From Umezawaea sp049997955 (GTDB lineage Bacteria > Actinomycetota > Actinomycetes > Mycobacteriales > Pseudonocardiaceae), in the NCBI GenBank assembly GCA_049997955.1, contig JAEBDY010000002.1, positions 434,001-498,000 on the forward strand: a DNA stretch of 64,000 bases, read 5' to 3'. This document shows positions 7,636 through 15,307 of the stretch, one piece after another. The position numbers were made by a program, and so were the translations under genes. Below the pieces are notes generated by a model. That model searched no databases and was not told the origin of the DNA. It saw only the letters and a list, made by a program, of their open reading frames with translations. Each line of letters begins with the position of its first letter. Position 1 is the stretch's first letter.

Positions 7636-8373
7636 TCAGGCGTGCGCGGTGGAGAGTTCGCAGACGAGCAGTTCGGGTAGCTCGGCGAGGCTGCTGATGG
7701 TGCTGATGCCCGCGGGCATCGCGCCTTCGCGGGGGCCTTGGCGGTTGAGCCAGACCCCGCGCATCCCGGCGTCGCGGGCTCCGATCGCGTCGGCGTACAG
7801 CCGGTCGCCCACGTGCACCGTTTCGGTGAGCGGGACGCCCAGGTCGGAGCAGGCCGTGTCGAAGATCATGCGGTCCGGTTTGGCGGCGCCGACCTCGCCC
7901 GCGATGAGCACGGTGTCGAAGTACTCGGCGAGGCCGAGCGCGGCGATCTTGACCCGCTGGTGGCGGCCCGAGGCGTTGCTCACGGCGGCGATGGGGAGCC
8001 CTGTGGCGCGCAGCCACTCCAGGCACGGGACGACGTCCGGGAACAGGCTCCAGCCGTCGGCGAGGACCTCCTGGCGCAGCATTTCGCGGCGCGTGGCTTC
8101 CACCTGGTCGAGGTCCTCGCCGAGGGCGGCGAAGAAGGCGCGGGTCCGGATGTTCCGCATCGTCTCGTACTGCAGTTCCCCTGCCAGCAACCTCGTGCAG
8201 TGGTCGTCGGTGATCCGCTGCCACAACGTCCACGCGTCGGCGTTACCCACCATCGAGGCCAGCGCGGCTCGAGACGAGGTGCTGTAGTCGACGAGGGTGT
8301 CGTCGACGTCGAGCGAGATTGCGCGGATTTCGCCGGTTCTCTTGAGCGTGAAAGTCGGGGAAGCAGTTGTCAC
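7636..8373 (-). CDS. HAD-superfamily hydrolase
   Basis: A 245-residue haloacid-dehalogenase-type hydrolase. Motif I is LDVDDTLVDY near residue 20 (nucleophile Asp and general acid Asp), motif II is around AAVSNASG, motif III is the Lys in GAAKPDRMIF, and motif IV is VGDRLYADAIGARDAG. An alpha-helical cap follows motif I (subclass I). It probably removes phosphate from a small metabolite; the substrate is unknown. The GTG start at 8373 is the first in-frame start. It lies downstream of gltX on the same strand with a 104-nt gap, so co-transcription is possible but not shown. Confidence 0.85.
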   Translation of the reverse strand: MTTASPTFTLKRTGEIRAISLDVDDTLVDYSTSSRAALASMVGNADAWTLWQRITDDHCTRLLAGELQYETMRNIRTRAFFAALGEDLDQVEATRREMLRQEVLADGWSLFPDVVPCLEWLRATGLPIAAVSNASGRHQRVKIAALGLAEYFDTVLIAGEVGAAKPDRMIFDTACSDLGVPLTETVHVGDRLYADAIGARDAGMRGVWLNRQGPREGAMPAGISTISSLAELPELLVCELSTAHA

Positions 8374-8477
8374 CCCGTGAGGCTAGGTGCGATCACCCCT
8401 CGGCCGATTCGGCTAAGGAGGTGATATCTGCCGGTTCTTGCACGGTCAAGCGCCGCTTGACCCACCGAACGCAGCAG

Positions 8478-9968
8478 TCAGGCTGCACCGAGCGCTCGAA
8501 GCAATCGGCCGATCGAGCGATCCTTGCCGAGCAGTTCCATGGATTCGTACAGCGGCGGCGAGACCGTCCGGCCGGTGACGGCGACCCGCACGGGGGCGAA
8601 CGCCTTCTTCGGCTTGAGGCCCAGTCCGTCCACAAGGGACGTCTTGAGCGCGTCCTGGATGGCCTCGGTCGTCCACTCCGGGAGGACCTGGAGCGAGTCG
8701 ATCGCCGCGCGCAGCACGGGTTCGGCGTCGGGGCCGAGCGCCTTGGCCGCGGACGCGGGCTCCGGCGTGAACGCTTCCTCTGTCACGAAAAGGAAACGGA
8801 CCATGTCGGAGCATTCGGACAGCAGCGCCAGTCGCTCTTGGACGAGCGGCGCGATCTCGGCCAGCTGGGCGACCTGTTCGGTGCTCGGCTCGGCGGGCAG
8901 CACGCCGTCGGCCGCGAGGTAGGGCAGTGCGGCGCTGACGAACTGCTCGACGGGGAGCGCGCGCAGGTGCGTCCCGTTGATCGCCTCGGCCTTCTTGAGG
9001 TCGAAGCGGGCCGGGTTCGAGCTGACCTTGGCGATGTCGAAGGCCGCGTACATCTCCTCCACGCTGAAGATGTCGTTGTCCTCCGCGATGGACCAGCCGA
9101 GCAGCGCGAGGTAGTTCAGCAGGCCTTCCGGCAGGAATCCCAGATCGCGGTAGTGGAACAGGTTCGACTGGGGGTCCCGCTTGGACAGCTTCTTGTTGCC
9201 GTCGCCCGTGACGGTCGGCAGGTGCCCGAACTCCGGCGTGAACTCGGTCACGCCGATGCGCTGGAGCGCCTGGTACAGCCCGATCTGGCGGGGGGTGGAC
9301 GGCAGGAGGTCCTCGCCGCGCAGGACGTGGGTGATCCCCATGAGCGCGTCGTCGACCGGGTTCACGAACGGGTACAGCGGAACACCGTTCGCCCGCACCA
9401 TGACCGGGTCCGGCGTGCTGCCCGCCTTGAAGGTGATCTCACCGCGGACGAGGTCCGTCCACGTGATGTCGCTGTCCGGCATCCGCAGTCGCAGCACGGG
9501 TTCGCGGCCCTCGGCGCGGAACGCGGACTTCTGCTCGTCGGTGAGGTCGCGGTCGAAGTTGTCGTAGCCGAGCTTCGGGTCCTGGCCCGCGGCCTTGCGG
9601 CGCGCTTCGACCTCGTCGTTGGTGGAGAACGACTCGTAGAGCTCGTCGGCGGCGAACAGGCGCTTCGCGATGTCCTCGTGGACCGAGCGCCGCTGGCTCT
9701 GCCGGTACGGCTCGTGCGGTCCGCCGACCTCGGGGCCCTCGTCCCAGTCGAGGCCCAGCCAGCGCAGGGCTTCGAGGAGCGAGGCGTAGGACTCCTCGGA
9801 GTCGCGCGCGGCGTCGGTGTCCTCGACGCGGAAGACGACCTTGCCGCCGCTGTGCCGGGCGAACGCCCAGTTGAACAGGGCGGTGCGGATCAGCCCCACG
9901 TGCGGTGTGCCCGTCGGCGACGGGCAGAAGCGGACGCGGACCTCTGGGGAAACGGAAACGTTGCTCAT
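8478..9968 (-). CDS. gltX: Glutamyl-tRNA synthetase
   Basis: A 496-residue class I synthetase. The HIGH-type motif is SPTGTPHVGLIRTALFNWAFA near residue 16 and the KMSKS-type motif is KLSKRDPQSN near residue 250. Discriminating and non-discriminating types cannot be told apart by eye, but the presence of gatCAB in the window and no visible glnS suggests it also charges tRNA-Gln with Glu. It is near tRNA-Glu and tRNA-Gln genes. The ATG at 9968 (MSNVSVSPEVRVRFCPSP) is well supported. Confidence 0.96.
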   Translation of the reverse strand: MSNVSVSPEVRVRFCPSPTGTPHVGLIRTALFNWAFARHSGGKVVFRVEDTDAARDSEESYASLLEALRWLGLDWDEGPEVGGPHEPYRQSQRRSVHEDIAKRLFAADELYESFSTNDEVEARRKAAGQDPKLGYDNFDRDLTDEQKSAFRAEGREPVLRLRMPDSDITWTDLVRGEITFKAGSTPDPVMVRANGVPLYPFVNPVDDALMGITHVLRGEDLLPSTPRQIGLYQALQRIGVTEFTPEFGHLPTVTGDGNKKLSKRDPQSNLFHYRDLGFLPEGLLNYLALLGWSIAEDNDIFSVEEMYAAFDIAKVSSNPARFDLKKAEAINGTHLRALPVEQFVSAALPYLAADGVLPAEPSTEQVAQLAEIAPLVQERLALLSECSDMVRFLFVTEEAFTPEPASAAKALGPDAEPVLRAAIDSLQVLPEWTTEAIQDALKTSLVDGLGLKPKKAFAPVRVAVTGRTVSPPLYESMELLGKDRSIGRLLRALGAA

Positions 9969-10036
9969 GGCCCGATCAGGGTATCCGCCCTTTTCCCCCT
10001 TGACCGCACGAGTACCGCAGGAGGACGCTGAGCTTA

Positions 10037-10052
10037 TTCAACTACCGTTGAA
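10037..10052. promoter_or_regulatory. Palindrome upstream of the FAD monooxygenase gene
   Basis: A perfect inverted repeat TTCAAC-TACC-GTTGAA ends 10 nt before the ATG at 10063, overlapping the leader and next to the ribosome site GAGGGG. Its size fits a TetR- or MarR-type operator. No such regulator gene is in the window, so the regulator is unknown. Confidence 0.5.
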
Positions 10053-10062
10053 ATGAGGGGTC

Positions 10063-11310
10063 ATGGAACGGAGCACGTGCGTCGTCGTCGGAGGCGGTCC
10101 CGCCGGGATGGTGCTGGGGCTGCTGCTCGCCAGAGCGGGGGTGGAGGTCACCGTGCTGGAGAAGCACGACGACTTCCTGCGGGACTTCCGCGGCGACACG
10201 GTCCACGCGTCGACGCTGACGCTGCTGGACGAACTGGGGCTCGGACCGGCGTTCGCCGAGGTCCCCCACCAGCTGATGGACCGGATGCGGGTGCTGCTCG
10301 ACAGCGGGCCCGCGACCGTGGCGGACCTGAGCAGACTGCCCGGTCCGCACAAGCACATCGCGTTCGTGCCGCAGTGGGACTTCCTCGACCTGCTGGCCGA
10401 CGCGGGCAGGCTGGAGCCGACGTTCACGCTGCGGATGAACACCGCGTTCACCGGGCTGCGCAAGGAAGGCCAGAAGGTCACCGGCGTCCGCTACCGCACC
10501 GCGGACGGCGTCGAGGGCGAGATCGCCGCGGACGTGGTCGTGGCGGCCGACGGGCGGGGGTCGCTGGTGCGCGCGGAATCGCGGCTGCCGGCGCACTCGT
10601 TCGGCACGCCGATGGACGTGTGGTGGTTCCGCGTGCCGCGCGGGGAGGACGACCCGACGGGCGGGCTCGCGCGGTTCGGCAGGAGCAGCGGACTGGTGAT
10701 GCTCGACCGCGGCGACTACTTCCAGATCGCGTTCCTGATCCGCAAGGGCACCGACCGGATGCTGCGCGAGGCGGGCGTCCAGGCGTTCCGCGACCGCATG
10801 GTCGCGCTGGTGCCGATGCTGGCCGACCGGATGGACGCGGTCGAGTCGCTCGACGACGTGAAGCTGCTCGACGTGAAGCTGGACCGGCTGCGGCGCTGGC
10901 ACGGCGACGGCGTGCTGTGCATCGGCGACGCGGCGCACGCCATGTCGCCCATCGGCGGTGTCGGCATCAACCTCGCGGTGCAGGACGCGGTCGCGGCCGC
11001 CACGATCCTCGCGGCTCCGCTGCGGCGCGGGCGGGTCACGCCCTCGGTGCTCGCGAAGGTGCGGCGCAGGCGGTGGCTGCCGACCGCCGCCACCCAGGGC
11101 GCGCAGCGGGTGATCCAGAACGCCTTCCTGCGGCGCGCGCTCGACGGCAAGGTCGACGTCGGCAGCGCGGGCGTGCCGCTGCCGATCAAGGTGCTCCAGC
11201 GGTTCCCGGTGCTCCAGGGGGTTCCGGCGTACATGGTCGCGATCGGCCTGCGGCCCGAGCACGCGCCCGCGTTCGCCCGCCGGAAGCCCGCGACGATCGA
11301 GCGGACCTAG
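10063..11310 (+). CDS. FAD-dependent monooxygenase (PHBH/UbiH family)
   Basis: A 415-residue flavoprotein. The N-terminal FAD motif GGGPAGMVLGLLLARAGVEVTVLEKH starts near residue 10. The second conserved DG motif (VVAADGRGSLVR) lies near residue 160. The third motif, CIGDAAHAMSPIGGVGINLAVQDAV, lies near residue 285 and is typical of aromatic hydroxylases. It probably uses NAD(P)H and O2 to hydroxylate an aromatic or polyketide-like substrate; no pathway genes are adjacent. GAGGGG precedes the ATG. The stop codon is one base from that of the convergent LuxR gene. Confidence 0.82.
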   Translation: MERSTCVVVGGGPAGMVLGLLLARAGVEVTVLEKHDDFLRDFRGDTVHASTLTLLDELGLGPAFAEVPHQLMDRMRVLLDSGPATVADLSRLPGPHKHIAFVPQWDFLDLLADAGRLEPTFTLRMNTAFTGLRKEGQKVTGVRYRTADGVEGEIAADVVVAADGRGSLVRAESRLPAHSFGTPMDVWWFRVPRGEDDPTGGLARFGRSSGLVMLDRGDYFQIAFLIRKGTDRMLREAGVQAFRDRMVALVPMLADRMDAVESLDDVKLLDVKLDRLRRWHGDGVLCIGDAAHAMSPIGGVGINLAVQDAVAAATILAAPLRRGRVTPSVLAKVRRRRWLPTAATQGAQRVIQNAFLRRALDGKVDVGSAGVPLPIKVLQRFPVLQGVPAYMVAIGLRPEHAPAFARRKPATIERT

Positions 11311-11311
11311 G

Positions 11312-11971
11312 TCACGCGCCCGGTTCGACCGCGCCCGACTCGTTGAGCACCATCGCCACCGCGTGGGCGCGGTCCCTGGCACCGAGCTTGCGGAGGATCG
11401 CCCGCACGTGCGACTTCACCGTGTCGGTGCTGATGAACAGGCGCTGGGCGATGCGCTGGTTGTCCAGGCCCTTCGCCACCTCGGCCAGGACGTCGAACTC
11501 CCTGGCGCTCAACCGGTTGAGCGCCGACGGGGGCGGCAGCCGGGACGGGAGCCTGGCGAGTTCGCCGAGGTGGACGTCGACGGTGGCGGTGGCGCCGTGC
11601 GCGACGGCGAGCATCACCGGCAGGAGTTCGCTCAGCGGCGAGGTCTTGAGCAGGTAGGCGGCGGCGCCCGCGTCCAGCGCCGCCGCGGCCCAGTGGCGGC
11701 TGTCCCGGTTGGACAGGACGACCACCCTGGCCCTGGGGCGGTAGGCGACGGCGTCGTGGAGCGTGCGCAGCGGGCCGTCGCCGGGGACGTCGACGTCGGT
11801 CACGACGATGTCCACCGCGAGGTCGCGCAGGCAGTGGCGGGCGTCCGCGACGGTGTGCGCGATGCCCACCACGCGGAAGGACCGCGCGCGGTTGAGCGAG
11901 ATCCGCAGCCCCTCGGTGATGAGCTGCGAAGCGTCGACCAGCAGCACGCGGGGGCACTCGACGTTGAGCAC
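11312..11971 (-). CDS. LuxR/NarL-type response regulator, orphan
   Basis: A 219-residue two-domain regulator if started at the GTG at 11971 (VLNVECPRVLLVDAS), which has GGAGGTGG just upstream; the frame is open further but the extra residues do not fit the receiver domain. Residues about 5-120 are a receiver with the probable phospho-acceptor Asp in VVTDVDVPG and the switch Lys in YLLKTSP. Residues about 150-215 are a LuxR HTH (LSAREFDVLAEVAKGLDNQRIAQRLFIS...TVKSHVRAILRKLGARDRAHAV). No histidine kinase is nearby, so the partner and target genes are unknown. Confidence 0.85.
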   Translation of the reverse strand: MLNVECPRVLLVDASQLITEGLRISLNRARSFRVVGIAHTVADARHCLRDLAVDIVVTDVDVPGDGPLRTLHDAVAYRPRARVVVLSNRDSRHWAAAALDAGAAAYLLKTSPLSELLPVMLAVAHGATATVDVHLGELARLPSRLPPPSALNRLSAREFDVLAEVAKGLDNQRIAQRLFISTDTVKSHVRAILRKLGARDRAHAVAMVLNESGAVEPGA

Positions 11972-12060
11972 TTGGCCACCTCCACCAGGCCCCACGGCCT
12001 GATGAACACGGGAAGTTACCCGCCAGTACGCGCGTGCGGTACCTGCGACCGCGAGGTTGG

Positions 12061-12099
12061 GCCGACCAGCCCAGCGCGGAGGTGTCCGCGCTGGTCGGC
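12061..12099 (-). terminator. Hairpin downstream of the FAH-family gene
   Basis: GCCGACCAG...CGCGGA pairs with TCCGCGCTGGTCGGC at 12085-12099 around a GGTG loop, with a 5-nt bulge. It lies between the hydrolase stop (12138) and the LuxR gene start (11971), suggesting separate transcription. Confidence 0.6.
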
Positions 12100-12137
12100 G
12101 CAAACCTTTGCGGGTGGACTTTTGCCAGTTGAGCGCT

Positions 12138-12911
12138 CTACCGGTTGGCGACCGGGTTCGTCAGCGTGCCGAGGCCCTCGACGGTCACGGACACCGACTG
12201 CCCGGCCTTCATCGGGCCGACGCCCGCGGGCGTGCCGGTCAGGATGACGTCCAGCGGGCGGAGCGTCATGACGGCGCTGATGTACTCGATCAGCTCGCCG
12301 ATGTCGAACAGCAGCTGCGACGTCCGGCCCTCCTGCACGACCTCGCCGTCCAGCTCGGTGCGGATGGCCACGTCGCTCGGGTCGAACTCGGTCTCGACCC
12401 ACGGGCCGAGCGGGCAGAACGTGTCGAACCCCTTGGCGCGGGTGAACTGCACGTCGGCCTTCTGCAGGTCGCGCGCCGTCACGTCGTTGGCGATCGTGTA
12501 GCCGAGGATCGACTGCCTGGCGCGCTCGGCGGGGATGTCGCGCCCGCCGATGCCGATCACGACGGCCAGTTCGCCCTCGTAGTCGACGCGCTCGGAGATC
12601 GCGGGCAGCTTGATCTCGGCGTTGGGGCCGATGATCGCGGTGTTCGGCTTGAAGAAGATCAGCGGGTTCTCGGGGACCTCGTTGCCCATCTCGGCGGCGT
12701 GCGCGGCGTAGTTGCGGCCGACGCCGATGATCTTGGGCGGGAGGAACGGGGCGAGCAGCCGGACGTCCGCCAGCGGCCAGCGCCGACCCGTGAAGGTCGG
12801 CGTGCCGCCGAAGGGTTCGTCCTTGATCTCGACGGCCGTCAGGTCGTCACCCTCGCCCTCGATCTTGGCGAAGGCGAGTCCATCGGGCTGGGCGATTCGG
12901 GCGATGCGCAC
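12138..12911 (-). CDS. Fumarylacetoacetate-hydrolase (FAH) family protein
   Basis: A 257-residue single-domain FAH-fold protein. The metal-binding and substrate pattern is visible: GVGRNYAAHAAEMG, FFKPNTAIIGP, the acidic pair in VDYEGELAVVIG, then GYTIANDVTARDLQ and LTGTPAGVGPM. Relatives hydrolyse C-C bonds of acylpyruvates or decarboxylate oxaloacetate; which applies is not clear. It lies 9 nt after cimA on the same strand, as the FAH gene Rv2993c lies in this block in M. tuberculosis, so it is in the cimA operon. A housekeeping role clearing keto-acid by-products is inference. Confidence 0.88.
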   Translation of the reverse strand: MRIARIAQPDGLAFAKIEGEGDDLTAVEIKDEPFGGTPTFTGRRWPLADVRLLAPFLPPKIIGVGRNYAAHAAEMGNEVPENPLIFFKPNTAIIGPNAEIKLPAISERVDYEGELAVVIGIGGRDIPAERARQSILGYTIANDVTARDLQKADVQFTRAKGFDTFCPLGPWVETEFDPSDVAIRTELDGEVVQEGRTSQLLFDIGELIEYISAVMTLRPLDVILTGTPAGVGPMKAGQSVSVTVEGLGTLTNPVANR

Positions 12912-12920
12912 GGGACCAGC

Positions 12921-14519
12921 CTAAACCAGGGCGCGGACCCGCATCGCCTTGTGCACCAGAGCGTCGCAGAGGGCGAGCCAGCTCGCCTCCACGATGTTGC
13001 CGTGCACCCCGACCGTGGTCCACTCGCGCTCGCCGTCGGTCGACTCCACCAGCACCCGCGTGACCGCGTCCGTGCCGGGGTCCTCTGCCAGGATCCGCAC
13101 CTTGTAGTCCGACAGCTCCACACTGTCCAACCAGGACAGGTGCGGCAGCAACGCCTTGCGCAGCGCGGCGTCCAGCGCGTGCACCGGCCCGTTGCCCTCG
13201 GCCGTCTCGATCACCCGCTCACCGGCCACGTGCACCTTCACCGTGGCCTCGGACACGATCTCGCCGTCCGGCCTGCGGTCCAGCACGACCCGGTACGACT
13301 CCAGCCGGAACGGCGCTTCGTCCAATTCGGACAACTCCTGGCGCAGGAGCAGTTCGAGGGAGGCGTCCGCGGCCTCGAACGACCAGCCCTGCGCCTCCAG
13401 CTCCTTCACCTTGCGCACCGCGTTCGTGACCGCTTCGGGTCGGCGGGTCAGGTCCATGCCGAACTCACGTCCCTTGAGTTCGAGACTCGCCCGACCCGCC
13501 ATCTCGGTGACCAGTACCCGCATGCCGTTGCCGACGGTGTCCGGATCGATGTGGTTGTACAGCTCCGGATCGACCTTGATCGCGCTCGCGTGCAGTCCCG
13601 CCTTGTGAGCGAAAGCCGACGCCCCTACATAGGCCTGGTGGGCGTAGGGGGCGAGGTTCGCGATCTCCGCAAGAGCATGGGAGACGCGGGTGAGCTCGGC
13701 CAGCGATTCGGTGGGTAGCACCGGAAGGCCGAGCTTGGTCACGAGGTTCCCGACGACGGCGAACAGGTCGGCGTTGCCCGCCCGTTCGCCGTACCCGTTC
13801 GCGGTGCACTGGACGTGGGTCGCCCCCGCCTGCACCGCCGCAACGGTGTTCGCCACCGCGCAGGACGTGTCGTCCTGGCAGTGGATCCCGACACGGAAAC
13901 CCGTGCGGGAGATCACCTGTCCGACCGTCTCGGCCAGCCCCAGCGGGAGCTGGCCGCCGTTCGTGTCGCACAGGACGACGACGTCCGCCCCACCGTCCAC
14001 AGCGGACTCCAAGACCCGGATCGCGCAGTCCGGGTCGTACGCGTAGCCGTCGAAGAAGTGCTCGGCGTCGACGAAGACCCGCTTGCCGTGCTCCACGAGG
14101 TGGCGGACGGTGTCGCGGACCATCGCGCGGTTCTCCGCCTCGTCGGTCCGCAACGCGAGCTCGACGTGCCTGCGGTCCGACTTCGCCACCAGGGTGACGA
14201 CGTCCGTGTTCGCCTCCAGCAACGCCCTGACCTGCGGGTCTTCGTGAACCTTCGTGGCGGGTTTGCGGGTGGCGCCGAACGCGACCAGCTTGGCGTGCTT
14301 GAGGTCCAACTCCCCCGCCGCCGCACGGGCGAAGAACTCGGTGTCCTTCGGCATGGCACCCGGCCACCCGCCCTCGATGAACCCGACACCGAGACCGTCC
14401 AACAGCCGGGCGACAGCCAACTTGTCGGTCACGGAGTACGTGATGCCCTCGCGCTGCGCACCGTCCCGGAGGGTGGTGTCGAAGACGTGGAAGGTGTCGC
14501 CGAGCGGCAGGCTGCTCAC
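12921..14519 (-). CDS. cimA: (R)-Citramalate synthase
   Basis: A 532-residue member of the isopropylmalate-synthase-like family. The HMGL-like catalytic barrel opens with FDTTLRDGAQREGI and carries the metal-binding region CTANGYGERAGNADL; the C-terminal part is the regulatory LeuA-dimer domain. The second signature GWPGAMPKDTEFF separates CimA from LeuA. It condenses pyruvate and acetyl-CoA to citramalate, giving 2-oxobutyrate for isoleucine through LeuCD and LeuB, which are both in this window. Expression is probably controlled by the Ile-codon leader just upstream. GTG start at 14519 follows GGAG. Confidence 0.92.
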   Translation of the reverse strand: MSSLPLGDTFHVFDTTLRDGAQREGITYSVTDKLAVARLLDGLGVGFIEGGWPGAMPKDTEFFARAAAGELDLKHAKLVAFGATRKPATKVHEDPQVRALLEANTDVVTLVAKSDRRHVELALRTDEAENRAMVRDTVRHLVEHGKRVFVDAEHFFDGYAYDPDCAIRVLESAVDGGADVVVLCDTNGGQLPLGLAETVGQVISRTGFRVGIHCQDDTSCAVANTVAAVQAGATHVQCTANGYGERAGNADLFAVVGNLVTKLGLPVLPTESLAELTRVSHALAEIANLAPYAHQAYVGASAFAHKAGLHASAIKVDPELYNHIDPDTVGNGMRVLVTEMAGRASLELKGREFGMDLTRRPEAVTNAVRKVKELEAQGWSFEAADASLELLLRQELSELDEAPFRLESYRVVLDRRPDGEIVSEATVKVHVAGERVIETAEGNGPVHALDAALRKALLPHLSWLDSVELSDYKVRILAEDPGTDAVTRVLVESTDGEREWTTVGVHGNIVEASWLALCDALVHKAMRVRALV

Positions 14520-14563
14520 GGGTTTCTCCTGGCGAAGTGGTGGCGGGTGGCAAGTCCGGAAAA

Positions 14564-14663
14564 CAAAAAGACCCCCCGCGGATGCGAGAGGTCAGCGCGC
14601 CGGGTGCTTGGGAAGCACCTACCCGGCGCGCTCGTCAATAATGATCACGGTGTTCAGAGCCAC
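14564..14663 (-). promoter_or_regulatory. Ribosome-mediated attenuator of cimA
   Basis: On the minus strand, a short leader ORF (14663 to 14619) is followed by a GC-rich stem-loop (about 14595-14631, GCGCGCCGGGT with its complement) overlapping the end of the leader ORF. An intrinsic terminator follows: GACCTCTCGC paired with GCGGGGGGTC and then TTTTTG at about 14593-14564. The mutually positioned stems and three consecutive isoleucine codons fit classical attenuation, lowering cimA expression when Ile-tRNA is charged. Confidence 0.85.
14619..14663 (-). CDS. Leader peptide of cimA, Val-Ile-Ile-Ile
   Basis: A 14-codon ORF, GTG start at 14663, reading MALNTVIIIDERAG; a shorter form from the in-frame GTG at 14648 would read MIIIDERAG. 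ATC-ATT-ATT codons are the sensing site. No Shine-Dalgarno sequence is seen, and CACCAT lies 6 nt upstream as a possible -10, so a leaderless message is likely. Confidence 0.75.
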   Translation of the reverse strand: MALNTVIIIDERAG

Positions 14664-14757
14664 CCGGCGATGGTGCCACAGGTTTGGGGTTGGTACCAAG
14701 CATCGGACTTGAGTTCCCACATCTTGGGTGGACTTCGGGGTGCGGGTGGTGGGTTGC

Positions 14758-15082
14758 CTGCCTCGGTCTTGGCTGGGTGGGGTTCTGACGCCCTGGTCGT
14801 GGGTGCTTGGGGTTCTGTCGTCTTGGTCGTGGGTGATTGGGAACCTGTCACTCAGTCGTGGGTGCTGGGATTCCGCTACCCCGCCGTTGGGTGGGTTCTG
14901 TCGCCCTGGTCGTGGGGGCTTGGGGTTCTGTCACCCCGGTCGCCGTTGCTCGGGATGCTGTTGCTCCCGCTCGCGGCCACTTCGGATCTCGTTGCCCCGG
15001 TCGCGGTACCCGAGATCCCATTGCCCCGGTCGCGGTGACCTCGAGATTCCGCCCCCGTCCGCAGCGGCTGGGGAGCCTGTCA
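14758..15082. repeat. Degenerate 30-nt tandem array abutting element copy B
   Basis: About eleven units of 24-31 nt, mostly 30, run from 14758. Units beginning at 14785, 14815, 14845, 14898, 14928, 14958 and 14988 share CTGTCxCCCTGGTCG then a G/T-rich half (GGGTGCTTGGGGTT). The last unit, CTGTCACCCCGCTCGC at 15077, is also the terminal box of the dispersed element, so the array runs directly into copy B. No gene is credible in 14664-15307; frames stay open only because the period is a multiple of three. Confidence 0.75.
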
Positions 15083-15224
15083 CCCCGCTCGCGTCATTGT
15101 CTCGATCTTTGAGCTTGATTTGTCAAGGCGGGAAAGATGCCTTGACAAACGAATCTCCAAGATGAGGGCGCTTCGGATCGGGGGGACAGGGGAAGTGCGG
15201 GTGTCTTTCTGTTGCGTGCTTCCG
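15083..15224 (-). repeat. Dispersed structured element, copy B
   Basis: Minus-strand copy: CGGAAGCACGC box (15224-15214), 32-nt spacer, then the 99-nt core 15181-15083 with the invariant hairpin at 15146-15122. The outer arms pair at 11 of 15 positions. The 99-nt core is identical to copy C. It starts 84 nt after the stop of the substrate-binding protein gene, in sense orientation. Confidence 0.93.
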
Positions 15225-15307
15225 TGGGTGGGGTGGGTGGGTGGGTGGGTGAGTCTGGTCATCACTGCTGCTGCTGCGGCGGCGGCAGCGTGTGGTGCTG
15301 GTGGTGG

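Noticed and set aside
8367..10031. Long plus-strand frame of 554 codons opposite gltX
   Set aside because: It is the GC-rich antisense shadow of gltX, full of Arg/Gly/Val with no protein-like motif; similar long shadows oppose leuC, sdhA, the GH5 gene and the CHAT gene.
14758..15082. Tandem 30-nt units considered as a CRISPR array
   Set aside because: Units are degenerate, with no unique spacers between constant repeats, and there are no cas genes.
14728..15165. Plus-strand frames through the tandem array
   Set aside because: They stay open because the repeat length is a multiple of three; residue make-up is low complexity and there is no ribosome site.
15083..15224. Element as a simple insertion sequence remnant
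   Set aside because: No transposase fragment, no terminal inverted repeats at the outer ends and no obvious target-site duplication; the covarying internal stem is unlike an IS end.
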